Source: Alphaproteobacteria bacterium SO-S41 (GTDB taxonomy: Bacteria > Pseudomonadota > Alphaproteobacteria > Micropepsales > Micropepsaceae). From it: a DNA stretch of 64,000 nucleotides. The stretch's first letter is position 1. Each line of letters opens with the position of its first letter. The notes under the pieces were generated by a model, which was not told the origin of the DNA, did no database searches, and saw only the letters and a list, made by a program, of their open reading frames with translations. The position numbers and the translations under genes are program-made. The DNA lies in assembly GCA_019670725.1 (NCBI GenBank), contig AP024629.1, positions 124,001 through 188,000 on the forward strand, in the 5' to 3' direction. Of this stretch, positions 25,816 through 34,395 are shown one piece after another.

Positions 25816-25935
25816 GTCCGTGACCTGTGATGAAACTGACATTCCGATAACGCTCGACCGCGGTTTCGGATGCATCGTAGGTCACACTTTATTAGGAAGA
25901 TTACGGCGGGTTCATGTTCGCCCGGTGATCCGGGC

Positions 25936-26700
25936 CTAGATGTCGCTGATTTGCGCGACTTCCAGCCGGAAATCCCGCGCCAAGATCAGCCGGTATTCAG
26001 TCTCGTCGGCGATGGTCGAGGTGCGGATCCCCGCCGCATCGATGATCGTGAGCGTGCGGTCGACCAGCGAGAGCACGCGATCGGCCTCGGCCAGGTTCAC
26101 CATCGCATTGTTCACGAAAGGCGATTCCGGCGCGGTCTGGAGGAAGGCACAGGCCCGGACCATGGCGGCGGGATCAGAAAGTTCGGGATGGAAGTCGAAA
26201 CTGTCGGCGCCCGTGCCGGCCAGCGCGTGATAGCGCCACCAGCCGTCCACGATCCGCTCCAGCCGCAACTGGCGGAAACCCGCGCCGAACGGACCTTCGC
26301 GCAGCGGCGTCGGATCGAACGGCCCGCCCGCCCCGAAGCCGACATCGGCGACCCAGGGCTCTCCGAGATCCACCAGCAGAACCAGGTGATTGCCGATCCG
26401 GATATCACCGGCGACGGCCCGCAGCACGGCGCCGGCGAGGCGCGTTACGCGAAAGCCGATCGCCTCAAGCGCCAGCGCAAACACGCCATTCTGCTCGAAA
26501 CACCAACCGCCCCGGCGGCGCGTGACGATCTTGTCCCAGGCGGCCTGGGGATCGACGGTCAGGGGAATGCCGAGCTGCACGTCGAGATTTTCGTACGGCA
26601 CCGCGCTGCGATGCGCACGGTGCAGGCCGATCAGTGTTGCGGCATCCGGGCGGACCGGGCCGTCATAACCGATGCGGGCGAAATAGGCGGCGAGATCCAT
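25936..26700 (-). CDS. nat: arylamine N-acetyltransferase
   Basis: 254 residues. The catalytic triad is in place: Cys67 in RRGGWCFEQN, His105 in IGNHLVLLVDL and Asp119 in WVADVGFG; PYENLDVQLG near residue 35 is the other family block. NATs transfer acetyl (or another acyl) from CoA to arylamines, hydrazines or amine intermediates of secondary metabolism; the physiological substrate here is unknown. It lies alone among secreted proteins, on the same strand. Confidence 0.92.
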   Translation of the reverse strand: MDLAAYFARIGYDGPVRPDAATLIGLHRAHRSAVPYENLDVQLGIPLTVDPQAAWDKIVTRRRGGWCFEQNGVFALALEAIGFRVTRLAGAVLRAVAGDIRIGNHLVLLVDLGEPWVADVGFGAGGPFDPTPLREGPFGAGFRQLRLERIVDGWWRYHALAGTGADSFDFHPELSDPAAMVRACAFLQTAPESPFVNNAMVNLAEADRVLSLVDRTLTIIDAAGIRTSTIADETEYRLILARDFRLEVAQISDI

Positions 26701-26763
26701 CCGCGCAGTCTTGGCGCAATCAGAGCGCCGACGCCAATCCGCAGATGTCTGCGGTCGCTACGC

Positions 26764-27750
26764 CTAGCGGGCGGACAACAGCCATTTGCCGACCTGTTCG
26801 ACGGCGTCCATGGCGGCGTTCAAGCGGACTTTCATCGCCTCGTCGCCGTCGTTACGCGTGATCAACGCAGCGGGTTGCGCGAAGCCTCTGCCGGCGCTGC
26901 CGGCGAGAGCGGCGGCCGGACCCATGGTCTTGCGCGACAGTTTCCAAACGCGGATGGCCGGTGCGGCTTCTGGCACGGGGCTGAAACGCGCCGTCATGAC
27001 CGTGCCGATAGCGGCTTCGACATCCACGCGAAGGCTCGCTTTCACCGCCGGGCGCGGCGCCGTCATCAGATGAGCGGCCGCACGACCGCTGCGAAAGGCT
27101 TTGCCCGCCGTTAAAGCGGCATCGCGCGCTGCCTCCCGCGCGGCAGACATCTCGGCCCGCCGGCTCTCTGCAACCATTTCGGCGAACACAAGATCGACGC
27201 CGACTGCGACGCGGCGAAATTCGACTGCCAGACGGCGAACCACGGTCGAGGCTTTGTCGTTCTCAGCCTGCGCGATCATCCGCTGCCGTTCCGCGAACGC
27301 CGTGGTGAGCGTGCGGCGGGCTTCGGCGATGAGGCGACGCCCTTCGACGGCGATGTCATGCGCCGCCAGAACGATATCGCGGCTTGATCCGCGGTCGGCC
27401 TCAGCGAGCGCCGCTGTCGCAAAACGATTTCCCGCGATGGCGATCTTCACGAAAGTGCGCCGCGCCGCGCTGGCCAGGCGCTGCCCTTCGGCGGCGGCGA
27501 CAACCGCCACTCCGCGCACTTCCCGTTTGGCCCAGCGCACGCCGTCGTGCAGCGTCCGGTCGATGGCATTGATCTGCGCGGCGCGCTTGACGTCATAGGC
27601 GCGGGCTTGGGCGGTTTCCCAGGCCTCGACGGACATCCGCTCGATCCCGCTGGTGCGGAAACCGCGATCGTCCGCCTGCGCCCGCGCGCCCGTGGTGAAT
27701 AGGACGGCGGCAAGAACGGTCAGAATGAAGCGATGAATGAAGGCCGACAT
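26764..27750 (-). CDS. secreted alanine/arginine-rich hypothetical protein
   Basis: 328 residues with a signal peptide (MSAFIHRFILTVLAAVLFTTGARA-QA). The mature chain is mostly helix, rich in Ala, Arg and Glu (EGRRLIAEARRTLTTAFAERQRMIAQAE), and ends in a helical KVRLNAAMDAVEQVGKWLLSAR. It lacks the CGD...GC motif of its neighbours but resembles them in composition. I do not recognise a family. An envelope structural or binding role is only a guess. Confidence 0.6.
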   Translation of the reverse strand: MSAFIHRFILTVLAAVLFTTGARAQADDRGFRTSGIERMSVEAWETAQARAYDVKRAAQINAIDRTLHDGVRWAKREVRGVAVVAAAEGQRLASAARRTFVKIAIAGNRFATAALAEADRGSSRDIVLAAHDIAVEGRRLIAEARRTLTTAFAERQRMIAQAENDKASTVVRRLAVEFRRVAVGVDLVFAEMVAESRRAEMSAAREAARDAALTAGKAFRSGRAAAHLMTAPRPAVKASLRVDVEAAIGTVMTARFSPVPEAAPAIRVWKLSRKTMGPAAALAGSAGRGFAQPAALITRNDGDEAMKVRLNAAMDAVEQVGKWLLSAR

Positions 27751-27874
27751 GGATGGAACTCCCCAAGGCAGGCTTGAGTCCCATTCTCGCCACGATATGA
27801 CTAACAGTGTGTGAAGCGCCGCATCACGTCGCGGCGGCCGCGCGCGAAATTAGTCCGCGCCGCGCCGCACGCGT

Positions 27875-28390
27875 TCAGCGCGCCGACGCCAGCTCGCGTT
27901 CGGCTTCGGCGAGACCGCGCCGCGCTTCTTCCAGGCCGGCTTCGGCTTCCTTCAGCGACTGGCGCATCTCGGCGACCATCTCGGCCTTTTCCGCATCCGT
28001 ATAGGGAATGCAGCCGGGATAGCGGTTGGGGTCGCCGCATTTGACGACCTTGTCGTCCTCGATCGTCATGGTGCGCGAGAAATCGCCCGCTTCCATCTGC
28101 GCTAGGTCGCGCTTGGATTCCTCGAGGCCCTTCTCGGCGTCCTTCAGTCCCTCTCTCGCATCCGCCAGGCCGTCGACGGCATCGCGGTGTACTTCGATGG
28201 CGTCCCGGCGGGCCTCTTCGGCCGCGGCTTTCGCTTCCTCTGCAGCAGCCGCAGCTTCTTCCGCCGCGCCGTCATCGTGCGAGGCGCCGCGCTGGGTGAT
28301 GTGCACGGGACCTTTGGGCGTCTCGGCAAAGGCCGCGCCGCTCATCAAGGCCGCAACCACAAGACCGAGACAGAGGCTGCGGGCGATCAT
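27875..28390 (-). CDS. secreted coiled-coil protein, CG-C motif family
   Basis: 171 residues. Signal peptide MIARSLCLGLVVAALMSGAAFA, then the block KGPVHITQRG shared with the next gene upstream (KGPVHITGRG). Two long Ala/Glu helices (EEAAAAAEEAKAAAEEARRD and a C-terminal LKEAEAGLEEARRGLAEAER) flank the two-cysteine segment KCGDPNRYPGCIPYTDAEKA. It starts 3 bp after the stop of the 28394-29161 gene, so the two are a tandem duplicated pair. No known family; periplasmic location is inferred. Confidence 0.72.
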   Translation of the reverse strand: MIARSLCLGLVVAALMSGAAFAETPKGPVHITQRGASHDDGAAEEAAAAAEEAKAAAEEARRDAIEVHRDAVDGLADAREGLKDAEKGLEESKRDLAQMEAGDFSRTMTIEDDKVVKCGDPNRYPGCIPYTDAEKAEMVAEMRQSLKEAEAGLEEARRGLAEAERELASAR

Positions 28391-28393
28391 GGG

Positions 28394-29161
28394 TTACTCC
28401 GCATCGGCACGCGCGGCGGCGCTGAGGCCGGCCTGCGCGGCTTCCATCGCTTCGCCGGCGGCCTGCAGGGCCGCGCGCAGCTCTTTCGTCAGCCGCGCCT
28501 TGTCCTCGGCGGTCAGCGCGATGCAGCCGGCATGGTCCGACACGTCGCCGCATTTCATCACGCCCTTCGAGACGATGACGATGTCGGAGAAATCGCCCAT
28601 CTCGACCGACGCGAGCTGGGCTGCGGAGTGCATGATGTCGAGCTGCGCATCCGAGACATTGTGGAGCGCGCCGTCGATCTCGATCTGGATATTGCCGGTG
28701 ACGGCGTGCACCTCGACCATCGCGCGGGCGACGATCGCGCCCATCTCGCGATGCGCGGCACGGGCGATGTCGCGGGCCTTCCGCGCTTCGCGGCGGGCGG
28801 TGTCGCGCGCCTCGCGGGCCTCGGCGCGCGCGCCCTCGGCGGCTTCACGGGCCGCGGCGCGCGCTTCGGCAATGGCTTCACGGGCCTGGTCGGCCGCCTC
28901 GCGCGCGGCTTCCCTCGCCGCTTCGCGGCCTTCCTCGATCGCTTCTATGGCGCTTTGGCGGGCTTCGCGCATGGCCTCGCGGGCCTCCTCACGGCCCTCG
29001 CCGTGATCGTCCATGGCATCCCATTCGCTGGCGCTGATCAGCTCGACGCCGCGGCCGGTGATGTGGACGGGACCCTTGACCTCGGACGCGGCGACGCTGC
29101 CGGCGAGCAAGGCGGAAACGGCGACGGAAAGACCGAAAAGACGCAGGCGCGCGGCGGACAT
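28394..29161 (-). CDS. secreted coiled-coil protein, CG-C motif family, long form
   Basis: 255 residues from ATG 29161, with GGGGGAA upstream. Signal peptide ending VAA-SE, KGPVHITGRG, then roughly 85 residues (about 50-135) of very regular Ala-Arg-Glu sequence (EAREAMREARQSAIEAIEEG and so on) that must form a long single helix or coiled coil. A short globular part (GNIQIEIDGALHNVSDAQLD) precedes the cysteine motif KCGDVSDHAGCIALTAEDKA and a last helix. The DGALHNVSDAQLDIM segment resembles DUF-type beta hairpins but I cannot name it. It is the first gene of the pair. Confidence 0.72.
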   Translation of the reverse strand: MSAARLRLFGLSVAVSALLAGSVAASEVKGPVHITGRGVELISASEWDAMDDHGEGREEAREAMREARQSAIEAIEEGREAAREAAREAADQAREAIAEARAAAREAAEGARAEAREARDTARREARKARDIARAAHREMGAIVARAMVEVHAVTGNIQIEIDGALHNVSDAQLDIMHSAAQLASVEMGDFSDIVIVSKGVMKCGDVSDHAGCIALTAEDKARLTKELRAALQAAGEAMEAAQAGLSAAARADAE

Positions 29162-29259
29162 GGCGGATTCCCCCAAGTGGAGCCCCATCACGCCATGGTT
29201 TCCCCCGCTTCGCGTGCAACGCACGTCACACTGCGTGCGAGTTTCGTGACAGGCGCCCC

Positions 29260-30792
29260 TCAGGGGACCTTGCCGATCGCGGGCCGGACCCCGGCGGCCG
29301 GCCAGGCCTTGAAGTCCAGCGTCTGCAGCATCGTCGCGAGCCGGCGGACCTTCTGCAGCGGATTGTCGTAATAGCGCCAGGGCACGAGGATGTCGGGCTC
29401 GATGCCGGCCAGCTCGTTGGCGCCGTTGTCGCGGGTCCAGACGCAGTCAGGAACATGGAGTTCCGCCCGGCTTTCATCCAGCGTGACCGGCGTGTCGCCG
29501 CTCGCCATCCAGCCGCAGCCCGCGCCATAGCTCGGCTCGCCGATCAGCACCGCCGCCCCGTTATCCTTCAAAAGCGCCGCGAAATGTTCCGCGGCGCTCG
29601 CCGAGCCCTCGTCGAGCACGACATAGAGCGGACCCTGCCAGAGGCCTTCCTGATAAGCATAGAGCGAGGAGAAGAAGAGCGCCGCGGCCGAATTAAGATG
29701 GGCGTATTGCCCGGGCGCCGCGTAGTCGAAAATTCCGGTCGCATAGAGCATCGCGGGCGCGACGAGCGAACAGGTGGGCGTCTTGCCCTGCCAGACGCCG
29801 CTGCGGTCGCAGCTCTGCATCGCCTCGGCGAGCGCGCTGGTCGTCGTCGCGCGCGCCGTTTCCAGCGCGGTGCGTTCCTCCGGCGTGATCGCGCCGCTGG
29901 CGAGGTCGGTTTCGATCAGGCCGAGATTGGCCTGCAGCGCCTCGCGCCACGGCGCGGTGCGGGTGAAGGCGAGATGCGGCGCCTTCAACTTCACCGCCGT
30001 CAGCATCCGCGCGACCGGATCGAGCCACAGCGAGCCGCCGCCGTTCTGGGTGATGTCGACGGCCAGCGCCGTGACGTCCTCGTCCTTCAGCCGCCCGATC
30101 TGGCGTCCCACCGCCTCGGTCAGGAGATCGGCGGCCTTCTGGGCGATCGCCGCGCCGCATTCGGTACCGCATTCGCCGTCCTCGGGCAGGCCGACCGCGG
30201 CCACCGCCTGCGGGCAGTACTGGTAATAGCCCCACTCATAGAAGCTGGGGATGCGCAGCACGCCCAATTTGCCGCCGGGCAGGTCGAGCACCGAGATAGG
30301 GAAGACCGCACTGTCGGGGGTCTCGATCGACCGCCCGCCGACCTTGTCGAAGGGTAGGCCGTCGGGCTGTTCCTCTTCCTCGTAGCCGAGGCCCTTGCAG
30401 ATCGAGGCGGTGCCCCAAGGCAGCGCCGTATCCGCCTTCTCGTCCGGAAACATCAGCGAGATATGGCCGTCGCCGAAGCGGCTGATGAAGTCGCGCAGCA
30501 CGGCGCGCGCGCCCTCATCGCTGCCGGCATTGCGCAGATCGGCGTCCGCATCGCTGGCGAGCTGGACGAGGTCGAGACCGCGCTCGCGGATGCTCCATTC
30601 CAGATTGGGCGCCTGTTCGGCGAGGATGCGCTTGATCTGGGCCAGGTCATGCAGCCACGGAACGGGGCTGTAGGCGGTGTCGGCGGCAGCGGCCGGGGCC
30701 GAAGCCGTATCGTCGCTGCCCCACGACGTTTCAGCGACGGCGGGCGGAACGGCGATGAGAAAAGCGGCAAGCGCGGCGGCGATCCGGATCAT
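29260..30792 (-). CDS. secreted S41 family peptidase
   Basis: 510 residues with signal peptide MIRIAAALAAFLIAVPPAVA. An N-terminal helical domain with FGDGHISLMFPDE is followed by the S41 core: ALAVDITQNGGGSLWLDPVA, the nucleophile region VVLDEGSASAAEHFAALLKDNG (Ser in GSAS) and GEPSYGAGCG. The Lys expected after the Ser in CTP enzymes is at ALLKD. There is no PDZ domain, so it resembles tricorn-like/IRBP-type S41 proteins more than CtpA. It probably digests peptides in the periplasm. Several cysteines (CGTEC, CSLV, GCGW, DCVW) suggest disulfides. Confidence 0.85.
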   Translation of the reverse strand: MIRIAAALAAFLIAVPPAVAETSWGSDDTASAPAAAADTAYSPVPWLHDLAQIKRILAEQAPNLEWSIRERGLDLVQLASDADADLRNAGSDEGARAVLRDFISRFGDGHISLMFPDEKADTALPWGTASICKGLGYEEEEQPDGLPFDKVGGRSIETPDSAVFPISVLDLPGGKLGVLRIPSFYEWGYYQYCPQAVAAVGLPEDGECGTECGAAIAQKAADLLTEAVGRQIGRLKDEDVTALAVDITQNGGGSLWLDPVARMLTAVKLKAPHLAFTRTAPWREALQANLGLIETDLASGAITPEERTALETARATTTSALAEAMQSCDRSGVWQGKTPTCSLVAPAMLYATGIFDYAAPGQYAHLNSAAALFFSSLYAYQEGLWQGPLYVVLDEGSASAAEHFAALLKDNGAAVLIGEPSYGAGCGWMASGDTPVTLDESRAELHVPDCVWTRDNGANELAGIEPDILVPWRYYDNPLQKVRRLATMLQTLDFKAWPAAGVRPAIGKVP

Positions 30793-30840
30793 GGGCGCAT
30801 TTAGTCCGCCGAGGGCCTGTGCCGCCAGTCCGCAATCGGA

Positions 30841-31431
30841 TCAGGGTTTAGGAATTGCGCCGCCGATCGCATCCTTGGCGGTGCCCGAAAGATCCTGCGC
30901 GGGGCCGAGCGGGTTGGTTTCCTTGTTGCGCTCCTCGGTGCGCGGGGTACCCGACCACAATTTGTAGACGACGACATCGTCGACCAGCAGCAGCAGCATC
31001 GAGGCCGACCAGCCGGTTTCCTCGGTCTCGCGCTGGAAGCCGAGCACGTCGAGCGAGATATGGCCGGTGCGCTGGGTCGCGCTCGCCTCGGGCGCCATGA
31101 CATAGCCGACACAGGCCGTCTTCGCGCCGATACAGCCCTGCACCGCCGGATCGAGATCGGCCAGCGTCACCGTGTCGGTCGGCATGAAGACGCGCATCAC
31201 CTCGACATAATTGATGACCCGCAGGTTCGGCGTCGTCTTCGGATCGATGCCCAGCTCGCGCAGCTTGGCGCTGTCGGTGACGCCGGGCTCGATGATCTTG
31301 TAGGCGATCTCCGCGATCTCATAGGTCGGGAACGGCCCCGCCTTTTCGCGGTCCGTGCTGGGCAGGATGTCGCTGGCGCAGGCGGCAAGGCCGAGCGTCG
31401 CGGCGAGAAGCGCTGAGACCGGGCGGATCAT
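30841..31431 (-). CDS. lipoprotein of unknown function
   Basis: 196 residues with the lipobox LGLAAC (Cys18). The mature protein has a mixed alpha/beta look: YEIAEIAYKIIEPGVTDSAK, a disulfide-prone pair in GCIGAKTACVGYVM and WSASMLLLLVDDVVVYKLWSG. I do not recognise it. The gene lies between the S41 protease (48 bp downstream) and bfr, all on the minus strand. Confidence 0.65.
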   Translation of the reverse strand: MIRPVSALLAATLGLAACASDILPSTDREKAGPFPTYEIAEIAYKIIEPGVTDSAKLRELGIDPKTTPNLRVINYVEVMRVFMPTDTVTLADLDPAVQGCIGAKTACVGYVMAPEASATQRTGHISLDVLGFQRETEETGWSASMLLLLVDDVVVYKLWSGTPRTEERNKETNPLGPAQDLSGTAKDAIGGAIPKP

Positions 31432-31498
31432 GGCGCCCCTATAACAGGGGCGCGATGGCGGAATGAAGGCGAAAGACCTTAACAGTCCTTAAGGCGCC

Positions 31499-31981
31499 TC
31501 AGTCCTCGTTCGCGGGATAGGCCTGGAGCTGCAGGTAGTTGTCGAGGCCGACGGAATCGAGGATCGAGAGCTGGGTCTCAAGGAAGTCGATATGCTCTTC
31601 GGTGTCCGACAGGATTTCCTTCGCGATGTCGCGCGTGACGTAATCCTTCGCCTGCTCGGCAAGCTGGATCGCCTCGACCAGCGTGGTGCGGCCGCGGCGT
31701 TCGAGATCGAGATCGGCGCTGAGGCCTTCCGGCACGGTCTCGCCGACCGAGAGCTTGCCGAGATCCTGCAGGTTAGGCAGGCCTTCCAGGAAAAGGATGC
31801 GCTTGATCAACTTGTCGGCGTGCTTCATCTCGCCGATCGACTCCTCGTAGATCTTCTTGCCGAGCTTGCGAAAGCCCCAGTTGTCGTACATGCGGGCATG
31901 CAGGAAGTACTGGTTGATGCTCGTCAATTCGTTGACGAGGATGGCGTTCAGCTTGGCGATAATCGCGGGTTCGCCCTTCAT
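31499..31981 (-). CDS. bfr: bacterioferritin
   Basis: 160 residues, exactly the family length. Ferroxidase ligands Glu18, Glu51 and His54 and the heme ligand Met52 (in GEMKHADKL) are all present, with the second half-site in [14 protein letters not shown]. It stores iron as a 24-mer with heme at the dimer interfaces. It is downstream of bfd on the same strand (139-bp gap), the usual store/release pair. Confidence 0.97.
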   Translation of the reverse strand: MKGEPAIIAKLNAILVNELTSINQYFLHARMYDNWGFRKLGKKIYEESIGEMKHADKLIKRILFLEGLPNLQDLGKLSVGETVPEGLSADLDLERRGRTTLVEAIQLAEQAKDYVTRDIAKEILSDTEEHIDFLETQLSILDSVGLDNYLQLQAYPANED

Positions 31982-32064
31982 GGGAGCAGCCTTTCAGAAC
32001 GCGGAATCGGCAGGAATCTCGAAGCTCATAGTGCAGCAAGCCGCGTCATAGCCAAAGGCCGGAA

Positions 32065-32084
32065 AGCCGCTTTTTTGCGCGGCT
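32065..32084 (-). terminator. hairpin between bfd and bfr
   Basis: On the minus strand AGCCGC, loop GCAAAAAA, GCGGCT, then TTTCC. The stem is only 6 bp and the T run is short, so this is at best an attenuating terminator after bfd. Confidence 0.35.
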
Positions 32085-32120
32085 GACTTGCAGGAACAAA
32101 GAAAGTTCTGAGAGCGCGTC

Positions 32121-32321
32121 TTACTCCGCCGCGAGGGCGCAGGACGAGGTGTTGGCGGCGTCGAGCATGCGGCGGATATCGACCTTGCAGCGGCCGCATT
32201 TCGGGGCGACGCCACAGGCGGCATAGACGGCATCCACGGTCGGCGCACCGGAGCCGATGACGGCATCGACCGCGACGGTCATGTCGCGCATCCGGACGCC
32301 ATTGCAATTGCAGACGAACAT
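32121..32321 (-). CDS. bfd: bacterioferritin-associated ferredoxin
   Basis: 66 residues. Four cysteines, Cys4, Cys6, Cys42 and Cys45, are placed as in Bfd (CxC near the N-terminus and CGRC in PKCGRCKVDIRRML) to bind a [2Fe-2S] cluster. Bfd passes electrons to bacterioferritin to release stored iron. It lies immediately upstream of bfr. A Fur-box-like palindrome lies 70-84 bp upstream of its start (32391-32405), consistent with induction in low iron. Confidence 0.93.
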   Translation of the reverse strand: MFVCNCNGVRMRDMTVAVDAVIGSGAPTVDAVYAACGVAPKCGRCKVDIRRMLDAANTSSCALAAE

Positions 32322-32390
32322 GCCGCTCTCACACTAAGCGGCCGCCCAAAGGGTGCGACCGCGTCGCAAATTCTATACGGAGCGCGAGCC

Positions 32391-32405
32391 TGCGAGTCAA
32401 TCGCA
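32391..32405. promoter_or_regulatory. candidate Fur-type operator
   Basis: TGCGAGT-C-AATCGCA, a 7-1-7 inverted repeat with one mismatch, in the divergent region between bfd and the TIR-TPR gene. The layout resembles the TGCnAnT-type iron-regulator boxes of alphaproteobacteria. It could act on bfd, on 32477, or both. Confidence 0.4.
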
Positions 32406-32476
32406 CACGCAGGAGAGGCACAATGTCGCCGTTTCCTCCCCGATTTCGGCGTTAGTCTGGTCCCCTAGGGGATTTC

Positions 32477-34315
32477 ATGAGCGAGACGTCATGCGGCCCG
32501 GCGGCCTTCCGCTACCGCGCCTTCATCAGCTACAGCCATCGCGACGCCGCCTGGGCGGACTGGCTGCACAAGGCCGTCGAACGCTACCGGGTGCCCCGCG
32601 CGCTGGTCGGCAAGACGACGGCGCAGGGCATCGTGCCGGCCCGGCTGACCCCGCTCTTCCGCGACCGCGAGGAACTGCCCGCGGCGACCGACCTCTCGAC
32701 CGTCATCACCGCGGCGCTGGAGAGCGCCTCGCATCTCGTGGTGCTCTGCTCGCCCCGCGCGGCACAGTCCAAATGGGTGAACGAGGAAATCCTCGCCTTC
32801 AAGCGGCTCGGCCGCGCCGACCGCATCGTCGCGATCATTGTCGAGGGCGAACCGAACAGCGGCGATCCCGCGACCGAATGCTTCCCGCCCGCCCTCAAGG
32901 TGACACTGGAGGGCACACCCACCGAACCCGTTGCCGCCGACGCGCGCGAGAGCGGTGACGGCAAGGACAACGCCAAGCTGAAGCTGATCGCCGGCCTGCT
33001 CGGCGTCGGGCTGGACGATTTAAAGCGCCGCGAAGCCCAGGCCCAACGCCGCCGCACTCTCTTCGCCTACGGCCTCACCGGCGTCTTCGCCTTGCTCGCC
33101 GTCGCCGCCGTCTTCTTCGCCTTCCGCGCCGAGGAACAACGCGCCCGGGCCGAGGCGGGGGAGACCGAGGCCCTCGCCCAGCGCGACCGCGCCAATGCCG
33201 CCGTCGGTGCTGCGCGCGACCAGGCCGAGTTCATGGTCACGGAATTCGCGGGCAAATTGCGCACCGCGCCCGGCGCACAGTTCGGCGTCCTCAGCGAGAT
33301 CCTGAAGTCTTCGATCGGCTTGCTTGAGAATCTGGGCAAGACCAGCCCGCCGGGCACGGCCGAATTGGGTGTTCTGGCCCTCGGGCGGCTCGCGCTCGCC
33401 AATGCAATGAACCATCTCGGCGATTTCGACGGCGCGGCCGGCGAGATCGACCGCGTTCTGGCGATCCAGGACGACATCGCCCCGCGGCCCGATGCGCCGG
33501 ACACGCTGACGGTCGAACGCGCGCTGGCGCTGGATCTGCGCGGCGATGCCAGGCGGCGCAGCGCGCCGGACAAGGCGCTGGCCGACTACCAGACCGCGCG
33601 GGCGCTGCGCGCCAAGGCATTGGAGGCTCACCCCCGCGACCTCACCTATCTGGAGATGATGGTGCGGAGCGATGAAAAGATCGCCTGGGCGCACATCCTG
33701 CTGAACGACGCCAAGCAGTCGGCCGTCGCGTACCAAGCCGCGCTCGACGGCGCGAAGGCGCTGGCGGGCTCGTGGGCCACGGAGGACTGGCCCCAGCGCC
33801 TGCTGGTGCCGCGCATCACCTATGGCTTCGGCTATCTCCACGCGCTGATCGGCGAGAAGCTGACGGCGGAAGACCAGCTTTTTACCGCGATGGAGACTCT
33901 GAAGGGGCTTTGGCAGGAGTTCCCGCGAAATACCGAGATCTATGCCGAGCTCGGCACCGCCACGGACCGCTATGCGTCCCATCTGGAAGCGGACGGCGAT
34001 CCGGTTGCAGAGACCGCTTACAAGCGGGCGCTGGGGGTCGCGGACGAGCTGCACGACCTCGACCCCGGCAATTTCCAGTGGAGCGAAGACCTCTATCGCC
34101 GCCACGCCATGCTGTCGGTCATGGCGGCCGACGCCAAGCGGCCGGGGCTCGCGCTCTACCATGTGCGCCGGGCGATTGGCGTGCTGGAGGAAAACCCCGG
34201 CCTTACCGAACGGAGCCCCGAATGGCGCGAGGATTTGGCGGGGTTTCGCACCTTCGAGCAGAAATTGATCGCGGAGGGCGCGACCGAAACGCCGCCGGAG
34301 ACGAAGCAGCAGTAA
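32477..34315 (+). CDS. TIR domain - transmembrane - TPR-like protein
   Basis: 612 residues. An N-terminal TIR domain (about 10-150) begins FRYRAFISYSHRDAAWADWL, includes FRDREELPAATDLS and has S98-K-W100-V-N-E-E104, where Glu104 occupies the position of the NADase glutamate. A charged segment and one membrane helix (about 195-217, LFAYGLTGVFALLAVAAVFF) lead to a helical C-terminal half (230-590) with TPR-like helix pairs, likely in the periplasm because the TIR side has positive residues (KRREAQAQRRR). Function unknown: it could be a signalling adaptor, NADase or scaffold. Two further TIR-TM proteins occur at 60-63 kb. Confidence 0.85.
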   Translation: MSETSCGPAAFRYRAFISYSHRDAAWADWLHKAVERYRVPRALVGKTTAQGIVPARLTPLFRDREELPAATDLSTVITAALESASHLVVLCSPRAAQSKWVNEEILAFKRLGRADRIVAIIVEGEPNSGDPATECFPPALKVTLEGTPTEPVAADARESGDGKDNAKLKLIAGLLGVGLDDLKRREAQAQRRRTLFAYGLTGVFALLAVAAVFFAFRAEEQRARAEAGETEALAQRDRANAAVGAARDQAEFMVTEFAGKLRTAPGAQFGVLSEILKSSIGLLENLGKTSPPGTAELGVLALGRLALANAMNHLGDFDGAAGEIDRVLAIQDDIAPRPDAPDTLTVERALALDLRGDARRRSAPDKALADYQTARALRAKALEAHPRDLTYLEMMVRSDEKIAWAHILLNDAKQSAVAYQAALDGAKALAGSWATEDWPQRLLVPRITYGFGYLHALIGEKLTAEDQLFTAMETLKGLWQEFPRNTEIYAELGTATDRYASHLEADGDPVAETAYKRALGVADELHDLDPGNFQWSEDLYRRHAMLSVMAADAKRPGLALYHVRRAIGVLEENPGLTERSPEWREDLAGFRTFEQKLIAEGATETPPETKQQ

Positions 34316-34395
34316 CCATGCTGCCGTTATCGGCGCGCAACGCCGGGCGTTCTGGTGTGAAATGGGGTGAACGGGTTTCCCGAAATGAGAGTCAA

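Noticed and set aside
31479-31492. CtrA-like site TTAA-N6-TTAA between the lipoprotein gene and bfr
   Set aside because: CtrA sites need a 7-bp spacer; here it is 6, and there is no second site.
31994-32029. 11-codon upstream frame (MSFEIPADSAF) before bfr as a leader peptide
   Set aside because: No ribosome-binding site, no regulatory codon run, no attenuator structure; probably chance.
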